From Azolla caroliniana (taxonomy: Eukaryota > Polypodiophyta): a stretch of DNA of 64,000 nt. Shown here piece after piece: positions 13,452 through 25,705 of this stretch (the first letter of the stretch is position 1; each line of letters opens with the position of its first letter). The notes under the pieces were generated by a model. That model was given only the letters and a program-made list of their open reading frames with translations, searched no databases and had not been told where the DNA came from. The stretch is from positions 2,170,001-2,234,000 of the forward strand of contig JBHGNT010000009.1 in the NCBI GenBank assembly GCA_043228905.1, given 5' to 3'. The position numbers were made by a program, and so were the translations under genes.

Positions 13452-14110
13452 TCTCCCTCTCTCTCTCAAAAAGTAATATACTAATCAATAAATATATTGA
13501 GGTACAATGAATATGAATGCAATATCATATTGACTCACCACCAAACCCACAATCTAGCCCATTACATCCCTAATCTTTGCATATCTCATAATAGTCGTAC
13601 ATTGTTTGATGGGAAAACAATCAACAACACAAACGCAAATGTCAGACGCTCTTATGTGCACAACCGTAAAGAGGAAAATTTCTAAAGTGCCACGACACAT
13701 GGCAAGCACATGTGTGATGGCATGAGGAACTAGGGTGCAAGTATAAAAGAGGAGTAACTAACCTCATTTGAGAGAGGAATATCTCTGTCATAACTTTGTT
13801 GAGACATCAATGGTGTGGCAAGGCTCTTGCTGACGATATCACTTGGTGAACTTTCGTCCAAGGTATGACCTTAGGAAATATTCAATGGTATGGGGATGGT
13901 GCTTAAGGTTCATCTCAATTCGTTTGCTTGGGGGTAGTTGGGAGTACACAAGCCCTTAATCCATTCTTTTCTTAATTGTTTTTTTTTTAATCATTAGTTT
14001 TATCTTTAATTGATGTGATGATTTGGAAGCGTACAAATCAATAATTCCTAGTGTATCAACCTCTAAGAATTCTCCAAGCCAACAATCAATAAACTGGGAT
14101 GGTTCGATCA
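12120..14110. other. Intergenic region without recognised gene
   Basis: AT-rich sequence with a CT microsatellite at 13418-13468. A 103-codon minus-strand frame at 13158-13469 begins inside that microsatellite and has no domain. Confidence 0.45.
13418..13468. repeat. (TC)n microsatellite
   Basis: About 50 bp of TC dinucleotides with two CCC interruptions. Confidence 0.95.
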
Positions 14111-14124
14111 ATGCCACAATCTCC

Positions 14125-14400
14125 ATAGTATGATCTAGGAGAAAATGGTGTGAAGATCAATGAAACATGAAGGATGAAGTTGAGATGAGCAATGTGATGT
14201 AAGACAATGAACAAGTCATGAGTTAGAGTAGATCAATGGGTGATTAGTCATAACACCTTGAGCTTACGATGGCATGAACAAGAGTGAAAACATGAAGGAT
14301 GGGGGTAAGAGAAGCAAGTAGATGCAAGATGATGAAAGGATGAGTTGAAGTAGATTGACGAGTGTTTTGTTAGATATATCTAACACCTTGAGCTTTGATT
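14125..14400. repeat. Tandem repeat, about 135-bp unit, two copies
   Basis: Two copies share the ordered words 'acatgaaggatg', 'gcaa..agatg', 'gagtt..agtagat', 'taacaccttgagctt'. They have diverged substantially. Confidence 0.6.
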
Positions 14401-15039
14401 AGACAATTGGTCGTGAAGAGACAAAGAAAAAGGAGAAGGATAGTAGGAGAATGACCCCACAAAAGACTTGGAGAAGGTAGTGACCTCAAACGTGAGGAAA
14501 TGAGAAGTGGAGAAACCTACATGGGGCCATATAATGAAGATCTAAGTGAGCTTCTTTGTAGATTCAAGCATGAGTTGACAAGTGTCTCTCATGAAAGAAA
14601 AGGTTGAGGTGAGATGGGCCCATAGGGTATGAAGAGGGATAAATCTCACAAAACACTTAGTGCTACCATGGAAATGATCTTAGGGACAAAAGAGACAAGG
14701 GCAATATATACATTCGACTCGAGGAGTATACTTGCAGGAAAAGGTAGCTAACTACAATGAATCAAGTTCCCCAAAGGGGACAACTTTCAAGTATCACTAC
14801 CTATCACCAATGGCAAAAACCATGTAATACGTTAACATATAAAAGCATTTACATCTCCACTCTATGCAATTGTGGAAGCCTCAAATGCACCTGAAGTAAA
14901 ATTAAACTTAACATATACCTAATTACGATGCCCATTAAGAACATGTTTGTCTTAGTTAAATAGATAATTACTAAATAAGAAATATATGAGATGTCTCAGT
15001 CAAATAAATAATTAATAGGATGAGTGATAATGATGTCGG

Positions 15040-15460
15040 GGATTGAAGCATATTTCCATGAGGAGAGGTAGAGAGGATTCTTATTTTGTTTCTGTAGGTA
15101 AATTTTTTGGTGATAATCGGCGAGAGCCAGATGGTTGATGTGGACTAAATGAAGCAGACTTTTTGTTTTTTATCAAGATAGTGGTGATGGTGTGGGGGCT
15201 GAAGCATACCATGAGGAGATAAGGAAACTTTCTAGACTCTTTTTGTTGTTGTTCGTACAGGACTTTGGTGGTAATCGGCGAGATGGTTGATGTGGACTAA
15301 ATGAAGTAGATTTTTGTTTTGTGATAAGGATGAGTGAAGATGGTGTGGGGTCGAAGCATACTTTCTTGAGGAAATGAGGACACTATATCATCTTGTTGTT
15401 ATAGGTACATGATTTTGATGGTAACCGTTGACATGGCTAATGTGGGAACATGAACAATAC
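15040..15460. repeat. Tandem repeat, about 152-bp unit, two good copies and a degenerate third
   Basis: The words 'gttgatgtggactaaatgaag' (from 15134 and again from 15286), 'gatggtgtgggg', 'gaagcata' and 'gaggagat' recur in order. The third copy near 15380-15460 is weaker. Confidence 0.7.
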
Positions 15461-15570
15461 TTCTCGAGGTTGTGATAAACCTAAGTGTTGATGGTGTATA
15501 GGTTTCATAGAAGTATATTCCCAATGATCGTGGAGATGAAGGAGATGGTTAGTTTCGACATAGTGTCATG

Positions 15571-15645
15571 ATATGGCAAGACTTGAACCCATGACCTTAT
15601 GTTACATGGGTCGAGCTCTTACCATTATGCTATGTATTGTAATAC
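15571..15645 (-). ncRNA. tRNA-like sequence (tRNA pseudogene or SINE head)
   Basis: On the minus strand, TAGCATAATGGTAAGAGCTC resembles a Pol III A-box region. It is followed about 30 nt later by GGGTTCAAGTC, which resembles a B-box. The arms do not fold into a convincing cloverleaf, so a decayed tRNA or the head of a tRNA-derived SINE is more likely than a working tRNA. Confidence 0.35.
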
Positions 15646-15704
15646 AAAGGATATTATTTTCATTTAAGTTTTACTATAGAAAATTGATGTATATTCCAAA
15701 TTTC

Positions 15705-16010
15705 TTTGGAACATTCTAGAAACTTCAGGAGTACTCCTGAGAACACTATAAAAGGAGGCACAAGGCATTATTTCGAACCAAATTGGTTCAACGCCAGTCT
15801 TAAGCCTCCTAGCTACTATTGTATATTCCCTTAACATAATATATCTTTTGTTATCCTTATTCTCTCTCTCTCACACACTCTCTCTTTCCTTCCCTCGAGA
15901 GTTCTACACCTCCCTTAGTACTAATCCTCATCTTTTAGTACTAATTCCTTCTCTATTTTAGTATTGTTCCTAACAATACTTCTCTGTCTTAGTACTACTC
16001 ATGACACATG
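15705..16010 (+). promoter_or_regulatory. LTR- or promoter-like region with TATA box
   Basis: CTATAAAAGGAGGC at about 15747-15760 is a strong TATA box. It is followed by a CT-rich stretch (15860-15900) and repeated 'ttagtacta' words at 15915-15995. The layout resembles the U3-R-U5 of a plant LTR retroelement or the promoter and leader of a gene. No second LTR copy was found downstream. The mosaic pseudogene begins about 200 bp further on. Confidence 0.35.
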
Positions 16011-16204
16011 GGAGAGGATAGTTGTGGGCTAACCAAGGCAGCCCACTACGTTTTATTCCAAGGTGGAGAATATGTTAAAGGAAAACAAGCTAGGGAAGAT
16101 TGTTCTCAATAGGGAACCAGAGGACATGCTCACATTCAAATAGAGGATAAAGTTCTATGTTCATTACATGGTATGTGGAACATGGACCTACTTTGTGGAT
16201 ATGT

Positions 16205-17360
16205 TGAGTATGGTATGTTGGTATGGTTCTGTTGAAGATCTTCGGTACATGCTGAACCAGATGCAAACAGAGGGTGTATCCCCAAGTTCAGCCATCTTTG
16301 TTTGCAACATGAAGAAGATGGGTTCCAAAGTCTCCTAACTACAGAAACATGGATGTTTTGATGAAACACTAAGAGTTTTGAGATGATGGAGCTTGATGGC
16401 ATCCATGAATTTGCAATTGTTGTTGGTTATCTAAACCAGATTTTTGCGGAGGGAGAGTGATTGCATTTCATTCATTGGGACTTCTAAAAATTTGCAGAAA
16501 CAAAGTCAAAGTTTTAGCAGTGCTTGGGAGAGTTGTTAGTCAAGCACTCGATCTAACTGGGTATTAGTATACCGGCAGACCTTCAGTTGTGAAGACTACC
16601 ACTCATCATTCTAGTGTGCATTTAAACTCAAATGTTCTTACAGACAGAGATGTTTGGATGCCCGCGAAAGATTTGAGAGAATCTTTGACGGACTTAAGTG
16701 AATTGCCAAAGTTAACACAGATTGAACCAAAGAGCACTAAACAGTTTGAATTTTGTACAAAAGGAGGGTCAAAATTATGGCAAGGATAGAAAGGAACCAA
16801 GATATCACTGGGGGGTTTTGAGAAAAAACTGTATTGATAGCTTCGATCAGAAAAATGTTGCTCAATATGCTTATGGATTGGCTGCCTTAAGTCATCACTT
16901 ATTCTCCTTGGGCTTATCAGATATTCCCAAGGTTGATGCACACGACAATATAGCAGATGCTCTGATGGATATGTATCAAAATATGGGAGATGCATTGGCA
17001 TGACAATATGGTGGATCTGTTGCTCATACTATTGTTTTTCTTGAGAGGTATAGAAGGGAAACCCTCACTTTGGGAGTTGGATTCTAATTATTCTTTACAC
17101 GTTGGGAGTGGTGGTGATGATTCACATACATGTGATGCTTGGTATAAGAAGTTGCTTTCAAGTGTGGACTTAATTAAGGACTTCTTTTTAGCTGCACATA
17201 CCTAATTATGCAAAGCTTACAAAGGAATATGCTTGTTGATGAGGGTGAGAGGATGCCATATGAAAACATGTTTGTTTGGAATTAATTTGTAATGTTGTAG
17301 TTGATATGTTTTTTTTAAACTAATGGAAGTATATTTTGTTTTGAAAAAAATAAAATAAAA
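16205..17360 (+). pseudogene. Mosaic retropseudogene: SAC-domain phosphoinositide phosphatase
   Basis: Intronless relic of a SAC-domain phosphoinositide phosphatase of the plant SAC2-5 type. From about 16380, spread over several frames, it shows residues like FAIVVGYLNQIFAEGE, LHFIHWDF and VLAVLG.VVSQALDLTG. At 16722-17003 it shows the segment around the catalytic Cys followed by NVAQYAYGLAALSHHLFSLG. The usual CIDCLDRTN signature is changed to CIDSFDQKN, so the Cys-x5-Arg catalytic motif is destroyed. After a deletion comes GKPSLWELDSNYSLHVG (about 17060-17110). Next comes a piece that belongs near the N-terminus of this family, YKKLLSSVDLIKDFF (about 17151-17195), so the order is rearranged. 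The first about 100 bp (16205-16310) read DLRYMLNQMQTEGVSPS and look PPR-like. A tail of A-rich DNA at 17343-17363 suggests reverse transcription of mRNA. The SAC assignment is strong; the PPR part is tentative. Confidence 0.72.
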
Positions 17361-17369
17361 TAATCATAA

Positions 17370-20300
17370 GTAAAAAACATGTACATACATCTCAATTAGT
17401 TAGTTTGGAAAGCCATATGGAGGAAAGAGGTTCTTAATGGAGGAAACTGTCTCTTCATGGATATAGAAGAGAGAGAATAATGACCAAAAGGTCACCCTAA
17501 ACTTGGAAGAATCTCAAGGCATTTTGTACACAAGAGCTCTTGCCTTTTTGTATAAGTTAGAATACCTAAAGGGTCCATTTCACATTTTAAGACTGTTGGG
17601 CATATTAGTCATTGTTGCCTAATAAATTGTAGTTCTCCATGAATTACAATATGACCATATTTCTTGTATACATTTGATTTGTAACCAATATTCTAGATTG
17701 GAATTAAAGCTCATAAGGTTGCTAAAACTAAAGAAAATGTCATTATTTCCTTTAACATACGTCAAGGGTTATGCTTGAGTCAATGATAGGTGGTTAAAAC
17801 ACGGATATTGGATTGGGTAGTCAATGTGGTTATGGTGGGAAGAATGGACGTGGTGAATATGGAAAGGAAAAGACAATGGCTAATGGAATTAGGGGAATCC
17901 AAAGGGGCTCACCATATAATTAAGTAGGGTATGAACAAGATAAAATAATCGATTCAAAGAAACAAGACCCTCATCATGACATCTACTTTGCCCATGCCAT
18001 CTTTTGACTCATACTTAAGGATGTACTAGTTTGGTATGTGTGGATGTCGTGATGTAGCGTGTGCAAACATGCAAAAGCATGAGAAAAGTAAGTTGAACAA
18101 AGAAAGGCTTGGGATTCTCAGCAAAGTGGTCATTTGAAGAAAAAGGCAAAAAAATAAATGAAGCAGAGCTAAATGGCAAATGTTAACCATCCTAACAAAT
18201 GGTTAACCATCCCAAGCGTCATCATTCCGCATGCCAAAGCCACTATAACATATTATTTTTCTTGTCATGAAATCTTAATCTTATTTATTAGAGGTAGGAT
18301 TTGGACTTGTGCTTTTGAATGATTTTTTCCCGCTCCATTCGGAAGAAGGGGAATATAAATGAATATATGTCTTTAGGGGAAGCTTTAGAAAATAGGGAGA
18401 AGGGTAGTTTAGGTATTTTTGTTTTTTTATTAAAATAAGAAGGCATTTCGGGAATATAATGTTCCCTTCGGAATTGTGTAGGGACAAACAAGTAGGAAGG
18501 GTAGTGTGGAACCTAGGCTCGAAGTGAAGTCTAGGTTCAACCAATCATGTGTAAGGCTAAAAAATAAGGTCTAGCACATAAATTGTCATTGGGCAACAAT
18601 AGTTAGAAATAGTTGCCATGGGGTCAATAGGCTTATGGTATGCATTCTCTTGGCCTCCATCTTTGATCGAATTGGCTTCATATGAGCAACGTTGTTGTTC
18701 ATAGTTCTCCTCCTCTTGCTTTTTATAGCTAGGGTTAAGTCAGCCTTAATAAAGGTTCATTTTATTTGTTCAAAGTAGCAACGCTAGTATTTTGAGCAAG
18801 ATTGACCCTTTACATACATCCACATAATCATATTCACATGTACTTAAATAGTTTTACACTGACACGTATGAGCATGTCCACACACAAGTAAAAAAGCCAA
18901 ATGTATATGAGAACCCCCTAGACTCATATACATATAATGTATGTGCACAATATAACACAAACACGTAAAAATGTGCACACAATTTTATCTAAAGACTCTT
19001 GCACTTGCAACATACGTACATTCACATTACACATAGAGGTGTACGTACATTTTGCCAAACACATACAATATATTTATGCATAAAAAATGCACATGTACAT
19101 GTGCACCCACAAGTATCGAAGAAGGGAAATCGTCAAACAACAATCATGTGACAATGTACACACTTGGTTGTTGCAAAACTGCATAAGCAATGTGATCAAA
19201 TCCAATTGCCCTTGTCCAATACCACATTGGTCCTGGTCTCACCTTTCACATTCTTCTCTCTTCACGAACTTGTTTGGCCATCCATGTGTGCTTACTAATT
19301 AGTTGAACCCATACGTAATTAGTTTTTACGCTACCATGGGTTTTTTAGACCTTGAAATTTGTAGTCTAGCTCAAGTGTGGCTTCGATCAAATTCGGAATT
19401 TGGTACTACAAAGCTTGCATTTCTCACACTGATGGTCATGTTGCATGGTAATCTTTAGTAATATGAAACACTACTCAAGTTGATAAAAAAGTCATTATTC
19501 TTCTTTGTGAACTTCCTGCCATGATTTTGGGTTGATTCATTTGGCATGAGGTATGAAAATGTTGATAAACTACAATTATGGATTTCTTCTAATTATTGAT
19601 AAACTAAATCTACATCAGATTGCCCTGAATGCCTAGTGAATTATGGAGCTGATGATAAACTATGTAATAAGTTTGATTTCTTCTCCTTAGTGACCAACAT
19701 AACTTATATTGGATTGCCCAATTCCCTTGTAGTTTCATTTATAATCTTAAAGAAAATACATACGTATCTCTATCAGTCTAGATTATTAAAAAATAAAATT
19801 ATATAATATATATATATATATATAACTATGAAATAAATAGAAAAATCTATACTAACTAAATGTGTTTATGCACACCTTGGGGCACGTGTGTATTAAGGCC
19901 GACCATTAACTTTATAAATGGGTGATGCCTTTTCATTAAATGAGCTTGATACCTTATATATCTCACTCAGTCTTTCATGATTACTAACTGTTCCTGACTT
20001 CCATGTGTACTGCATAAAAGTTCTGTGTAAACAAAGCTCCCTCTCTCTTGTATCAAGTATTGATTAGCATTTGATTTTGTTGATTGTATAATCTTTCCCA
20101 ATTTATTAATACAAGTTTTTAAGCTTAAACTCCCTCTTCTATATTAAGCATTGATTAACATATGATTTTTTTTGTATTCTAATATTCCCCAATTTCTTAC
20201 AGCACACATTTATTTAGTTTTGTAGTGTGATGAATATCTATTTAGTTCGTTAATCTTCGGACGGTGTCAGAAAATTATGGTTATTTATTGGCATAGCCTC

Positions 20301-21880
20301 TCTGGTTTGTATGTGTTATTCTTGAAGCAATTTTTATATGAAAATTGTGTGCAATACATATGATATGAGAAGAACACAACAAACTTTCACGACATCATTC
20401 GGAGTTGATGGGGCTGCAAGTTGTGACACTAATGTTTACACTGATGAGCTCATGGGACACCTTTGCACAATGCTTGGTATGAGTACACGAGTCACTGCCC
20501 TATCATGCAAAAATATATGTGGGGCACTTCGTAGTGAAGAGATACATTGAAAGTCAGTAGATGTTGATACATATGCCCATGAAGTTCTTCTATTTGGTGA
20601 CTTCCTTCGTATGTTCTACTACATTTCTTGAATTGAAGATTTGCACGCAAAAATGTTACATTGCTGGGACGATACCTAATGAGAATGTTTGTGAGATAAT
20701 GTGGTGGGGAATACGTAGATACATGCATAAGATAGTGAATAAGGGATGAAATATCATGCATTTAATATGAAAGCGTGGTAAATACTAATGAGTACGAATT
20801 TTATGAGCTGAGTAGTGTAGTAAAAACTTAAGATTTGCTTTTGTTTTGTTCTTACACAACAGAAACTATGTGATTTGGTCTCTATCACTCGCTTCTCTCT
20901 TTATAACATGGATTGTGATGAATGTGGGACCCTAAAACCTACATATTAAGCATGCTTAAAAATATATGAAAATAGGATGTCAATGACTATAAATTATAAT
21001 ATTAAAAATATGATGATGATTATCGCTAGCATATGTATGCTATGATACCTTAATGCTTAGACAACTACAATAGGAAGTCAGGACTACGGTATAGCTCATC
21101 ACAAATCTTTAGTCTTGACTATGCTTTGAGGTTGATTTGAATAACTAAGGACCATAACATGAGTGCAGATGAAGCCATTAGCCATTCGATAAACGAAAAA
21201 TGGAAGCTCACTTGTCTCATTGGCATTAGGATCAACATGAATCTTGAACTTTAAGACAAAACACCGTCATTCCTTTATAGACCCCATAATATAAAATAAC
21301 CTTTACAATTCCTGAAAGTTATTATTATTATATATTCGTCAAGCAACCAAGATTTGGAAGGAGGTTGCCATAGAGCGAATCAATTGTATGTTTAACTACG
21401 GTGTGGTATAGGGCTCGAACTGTTGTGTCAAGGAACATGATGGAGTCGGTCCACACGGCATCATCAATTTCTCCATTTGGGTGGACACAAGAGGAGAGAA
21501 ACATCGTGAAGTCGAGCACGTGCTTCGATTGGCTCAAGCTACTTTGTGATTGATGGATGGGTCGCATGTGCTCCCAGTTTATGCCCTTCGGGCCACAGAT
21601 TCAAACATAATGTTTATATGTATCCTGTACTTTGGCAACTAATTCAAGCATAATGTTTATATGTATCCTGTCCTTCGGCAACCGATTCAAGCATATGTGT
21701 TATGTGAGCTACAATGATAGCTAAAATTTTAAATTAAAGGTGACTCACTCACATTGGATCATCATGAAAATACTGGATCTGAGCCATTGACCTTATATTT
21801 TATCCTTAATACCAAAGGATACACTAATGTTCTTCCATCTGTTATTATAATTAGGGTTTGTTTTTTTATTAAAAGAAACC
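17370..21880. other. Intergenic region without supported gene
   Basis: AT-rich DNA. Small frames at 18281-18544 (minus), 19087-19302, 20338-20550 and 21328-21567 (minus) show no recognised domain. A short TA run lies at 19806-19823 and a roughly 50-bp duplication at 21600-21700. Confidence 0.45.
21600..21705. repeat. Tandem duplication of about 50 bp
   Basis: 'attcaa.cataatgtttatatgtatcctgt' followed by 'ctt.ggcaac' occurs twice in succession, and the start of a third unit follows. Confidence 0.75.
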
Positions 21881-21887
21881 TCTCTTT

Positions 21888-21911
21888 TTTAGGGTTTAGG
21901 GTTTTAGGCAT
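21888..21911. repeat. Short telomere-like motif
   Basis: Two imperfect units of the plant telomere repeat (TTTAGGG) sit side by side. They are too short to be an interstitial telomere tract and are probably just a telobox-like promoter word upstream of the receptor kinase. Confidence 0.5.
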
Positions 21912-21926
21912 TTGTGAATTTCTTTT

Positions 21927-21929
<3 letters not shown>

Positions 21930-21966
<37 letters not shown>
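21930..21966. repeat. (TA)n microsatellite
   Basis: About 37 bp of alternating TA located 300 bp upstream of the receptor kinase start. Confidence 0.95.
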
Positions 21967-21973
<7 letters not shown>

Positions 21974-21999
21974 CTATTTTCTATTGTGTTTGAATTGAC

Positions 22000-22200
22000 T
22001 TGACCTCCTTCCTTCCCCCCCTGCTCTCTGTTTTCTTCTTCTGCAGAAGTATGTAGTGTGTAATAAATAATAAATGAAAAAAAACACTTCCCCTGTTTCC
22101 TCTTCTTCCTGCTTCTTCCCCTGTTCCAATTCTTCCTTCTTCTTCCCCTGTTCCATATCTCTTTCTTCCTTTCTTCCTTTCTGCAGACAAATGATGACCC
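22000..22200 (+). promoter_or_regulatory. Pyrimidine-rich leader of the receptor kinase gene
   Basis: A CT-rich stretch with repeated 'ttcttcccctgttcc' words lies between the TA microsatellite and the ATG at 22268, consistent with core promoter and 5' untranslated region. No clear TATA box closer than the TA repeat was seen. Confidence 0.4.
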
Positions 22201-22267
22201 AAATCATCAAGTAGCCCACATAATCTACAGAAGGAGAAAAGAAAAAGTATCTTAACAAGAAAACGCT

Positions 22268-25200
22268 ATGGTTTCTCCATCTCTGTTTCTCCATTATCAT
22301 CATCTGAATCATATTCTTCTTCTCCTAATCTCCATAGCTACATTTGCCACTGCTATTCATCCCACCTACGGAGTTTCCGCTCAATCTCTGTCAGAAGAAG
22401 CCATGGCGTTATTGTCACTAAAAGCTTCACTTAGAGACGAGTCAGGAAGCCTGAAGGATTGGGAGGTTCGCGGGGACGAACTCAGCCCCTGCACATGGAC
22501 AGGTATCACCTGCTCAGCAGGAGAAGGAGAAGGAGAAGACGATTACCTTCATGTAACCTCACTTAATCTCTCCGGTAAGAATCTGTCAGGATACCTCTCC
22601 ATAGCCATAGCCAAGCTCTCCTCCCTCAAGCACCTCTCTGTTTCTGCCAACAATCTGTCAGGGGATTTCCCTTCTCAGATTCTCACAAACCTCACAAATC
22701 TCAGAGTTCTCAACATATCTAATAATTTCTTCAATGGCTTCTTCCCAACGCCATTAGGGTTTCCCTCTTCACTTTCCCAGCACTCCCTGGAGGTCTTCGA
22801 TGCTTTCAACAACAATTTCACAGGCAAGCTTCCATTAGAGCTCAGTCTACTTGTCAACCTCACCCATCTCCACCTCGGTGGCAACTATTTCAGTGGCACC
22901 ATACCCCCCCAATATGGAAACCTGCTCAACCTTCAATACCTTGCGTTATCAGGAAACGCCTTATCTGGTAGAATACCTCCCCAATTAGGAAACCTGTTAA
23001 ACCTCCAAAGGCTGTATTTAGGCTACTTCAATCAATTCCAAGGGGGGATTCCTGTGGAGCTAGGGAGGCTAACTAACCTAGTTAGGCTGGACTTGGCTAG
23101 TTGTGGATTAAGTGGGCCAATCCCTCCTATTTTGGGATCTCTAACTAGGCTAGATTCATTATTTTTGCAAACTAATAGTCTAGTTGGCCCTATCCCTATC
23201 GAGTTAGGGAACCTAACTAGCCTCAAGTCCCTTGATCTCTCTAACAATAGGCTCACTGGATCCCTCCCAATTCAGTTGGCATCTCTAACCAAGTTAGAGC
23301 TACTCAATCTCTTCTTAAACAGTCTTAATGGCTCCATCCCTTCTTATATAGGAGACTTACCAAAGCTTCAAGTCCTCACACTCTGGGAGAATAACTTCAG
23401 TGGTTCTGTTCCACAACAACTTGGTAGTAATGGTGAGCTTTTAGAGGTAGACCTTTCTTCTAATTACTTAAGTGGCCCTATCCCTCCTCATCTATGTAAG
23501 AGCAGGAAGCTTCACCGGCTTATATTGTTAAGGAATCGATTTGAAGGTCCCATACCGACTGGGCTTGGGCTTTGTCCGAATCTAGTTCGGGTCCGGTTGG
23601 GGCAAAATTTGTTAAATGGGTCTATCCCTAATTCTCTCTTATCTCTTCCAAAGCTAGATTTACTTGAGCTTTCTTACAATAATCTTGATGGTTCTTTCCC
23701 GAATATGATCCCAATGCACGACACGAGATTGGGTAGTTTAGATTTATCCAACAACAAGATTGGTGGCACAATTCCACCCACAATCGGACTCTTCTCTGCG
23801 TTGGTTGATCTCGATCTTTCATCTAACTTCATCATTGGAACCATCCCTAATGAAGTAGGATCTCTGAAACACCTAGCTAAGCTAGACCTTAGTATGAACA
23901 AAATGTCGGGAGTTATCCCCAAGGTTATCGGTGAATGTTCGAGCCTCGCTAACCTCGACCTTAGTCACAACTATTTTGAAGGTGGAATTCCACCTGAAAT
24001 CTCTCATCTTAATGTCCTTGCTTCTTTGAACTTATCAAGGAATCTCTTCAATGGGACAATTCCTGATTCTTTTCAAACCATGGTCACTCTTACTAGTGTT
24101 GATTTCTCCTTCAATAACCTCTCAGGCCTGATACCTACACAAGGCCAATTTGCAAACTTCAATTGGACTTCATTCATGGGCAACCCTCAACTTTGCGGGA
24201 AACAGATGATGGAGAATTGTAAAATCAATGCAAAGACTACTTCTAGTAGGCAATCAAGGTCTATCATATATGGAATGGGTGGCCTAGTTGTGGGTCTTTT
24301 TATACTTACCTTGAGTGCACTTATCTTTGTCTTGAGAAATGACCAAGACAAGAAGTTCCTATGGTCCTTGTTTAGGGCAAATTTCCTCGAGAAGAAGAAG
24401 AAGAAGAGTTGGAAATTAACCGCATTCGAGAGGCTTGATTTCTCTGTCTCTGATGTGTTACAGTGCTTATCAAATGAGAATATCATTGGGAAAGGAGGCT
24501 CAGGGACAGTGTATAAGGGTCTAATGCCAGATGGTAAAATGGTGGCTATTAAGAGGCTTCCCACAATGCGAAAGACCTCATATACGAAGGATGAGGAAGA
24601 AGAGCAGCTCGATGACCATGGATTCTCGGCCGAGATCTTAACACTTGGGAACATCCGGCATCGGCACATTGTACGGCTATTAGGTTGTTGTTCGAATCAC
24701 GACACAAATCTCTTGATTTATGAGTATATGATCAATGGGAGTTTAGGAGAGCTATTACATGGCCCTCGGGGTTGTTCCCTAAGTTGGGCCTCAAGGTTCC
24801 GGATCGCCCTGGAAGCTGCGAAGGGTCTTTGTTATCTACATCACGATTGTTCGCCTCTTATTGTGCATAGGGATGTGAAATCGAATAACATTCTTCTCGA
24901 TTCGAACTTCGAAGCTCATGTTGCAGACTTTGGATTGGCTCGGCCACTTCCGGATTCGGGGAAATCAGAATCCATGTCCTCAATTGTCGGCTCTTATGGC
25001 TACATTGCTCCTGGTAAGAAAACACAAGATATTTCCACTCTTTCTCTTCACAGTTTAAAATAAAACCTGACCCTAAAATTAACCCTTAACCACGAGCACT
25101 AGAGGGTGTTTAGTGCTCTCGTGCCTAAACTTAGCCCTAAGCTCCAATACCCCTGATACTAACCCTAGACCATCTGTTTTTAATTATAAATATAACCATG

Positions 25201-25705
25201 TGATACCAATCTCTCCATGTCTTCTAATCACTTTGTTAATACACCTTCAGAGTATGCCTACACACTCAAGATCAATGAGAAGAGCGACATCTACAGCTTC
25301 GGCATCGTTCTCCTCGAGCTTCTAACAGGACGACGGCCCATTGAACCCGAGTATGGAGATTGTATCGATATTGCGAGATGGGTTCGAAAACATGTCCGTG
25401 ATTCGGCTGGAGTCGAAGTAGCAGGTGGAATGTTGTCGCTGCCACCATCATCATCATTATTAGATGTGTTGGATGGAAGATTAGGTTTAATTGAAGGATC
25501 AAGGCATGTACATGAGGCTGTGGTATTGCTTAAAATCGCACTAAGATGTTTGGCTGATGTTCCTGACCAACGCCCTACCATGCGAGATGTTGTTCAACTT
25601 CTTTCGGATAGTGTCATTAGTGTGGACAATGTGAAGGACATGTCACTTCCCCTAACAATAGAGCAAGGTGGCCCAGCAAGTCCTCCGCACTTGATATCTA
25701 TTTGA
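22268..25705 (+). CDS. BAM3-like: LRR receptor-like serine/threonine kinase, BAM3/CLV1-like
   Basis: Plasma-membrane receptor kinase of LRR clade XI, most like BAM3, which perceives CLE peptides. Exon 1 is 22268-25013, the intron is 25014-25250 (GTAAGA...TTCAG) and exon 2 is 25251-25705. The splice rejoins GYIAP-E-YAYTL in subdomain VIII, giving 1066 residues. In order: signal peptide (about 1-38), LRR N-cap with [10 protein letters not shown], roughly 20 LRRs (about 95-640), and a transmembrane helix (about 665-690, [19 protein letters not shown]). The kinase domain follows, with the Gly loop GKGGSG near 740, Lys762 in [12 protein letters not shown] with Asp869, and DFG Asp887. This is an RD kinase with all catalytic residues present. 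The [14 protein letters not shown] repeat is characteristic of the CLV1/BAM group. The single intron within the kinase region matches what I know of BAM genes. Separating BAM3 from other clade XI members needs a phylogeny; otherwise this call is firm. Confidence 0.93.

Noticed and set aside
18281-18544. Overlapping minus-strand frames of 67 and 87 codons
   Set aside because: Two frames open at once, no recognised domain; possibly part of an unknown repeat, but unsupported.
20338-20550. 70-codon frame
   Set aside because: No similarity recognised and no flanking exon; likely chance.
21888-21911. Interstitial telomere
   Set aside because: Only two imperfect units.
22675-24669. Minus-strand frames inside the receptor kinase gene
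   Set aside because: Antisense shadows of the leucine-rich repeats with no domain of their own.
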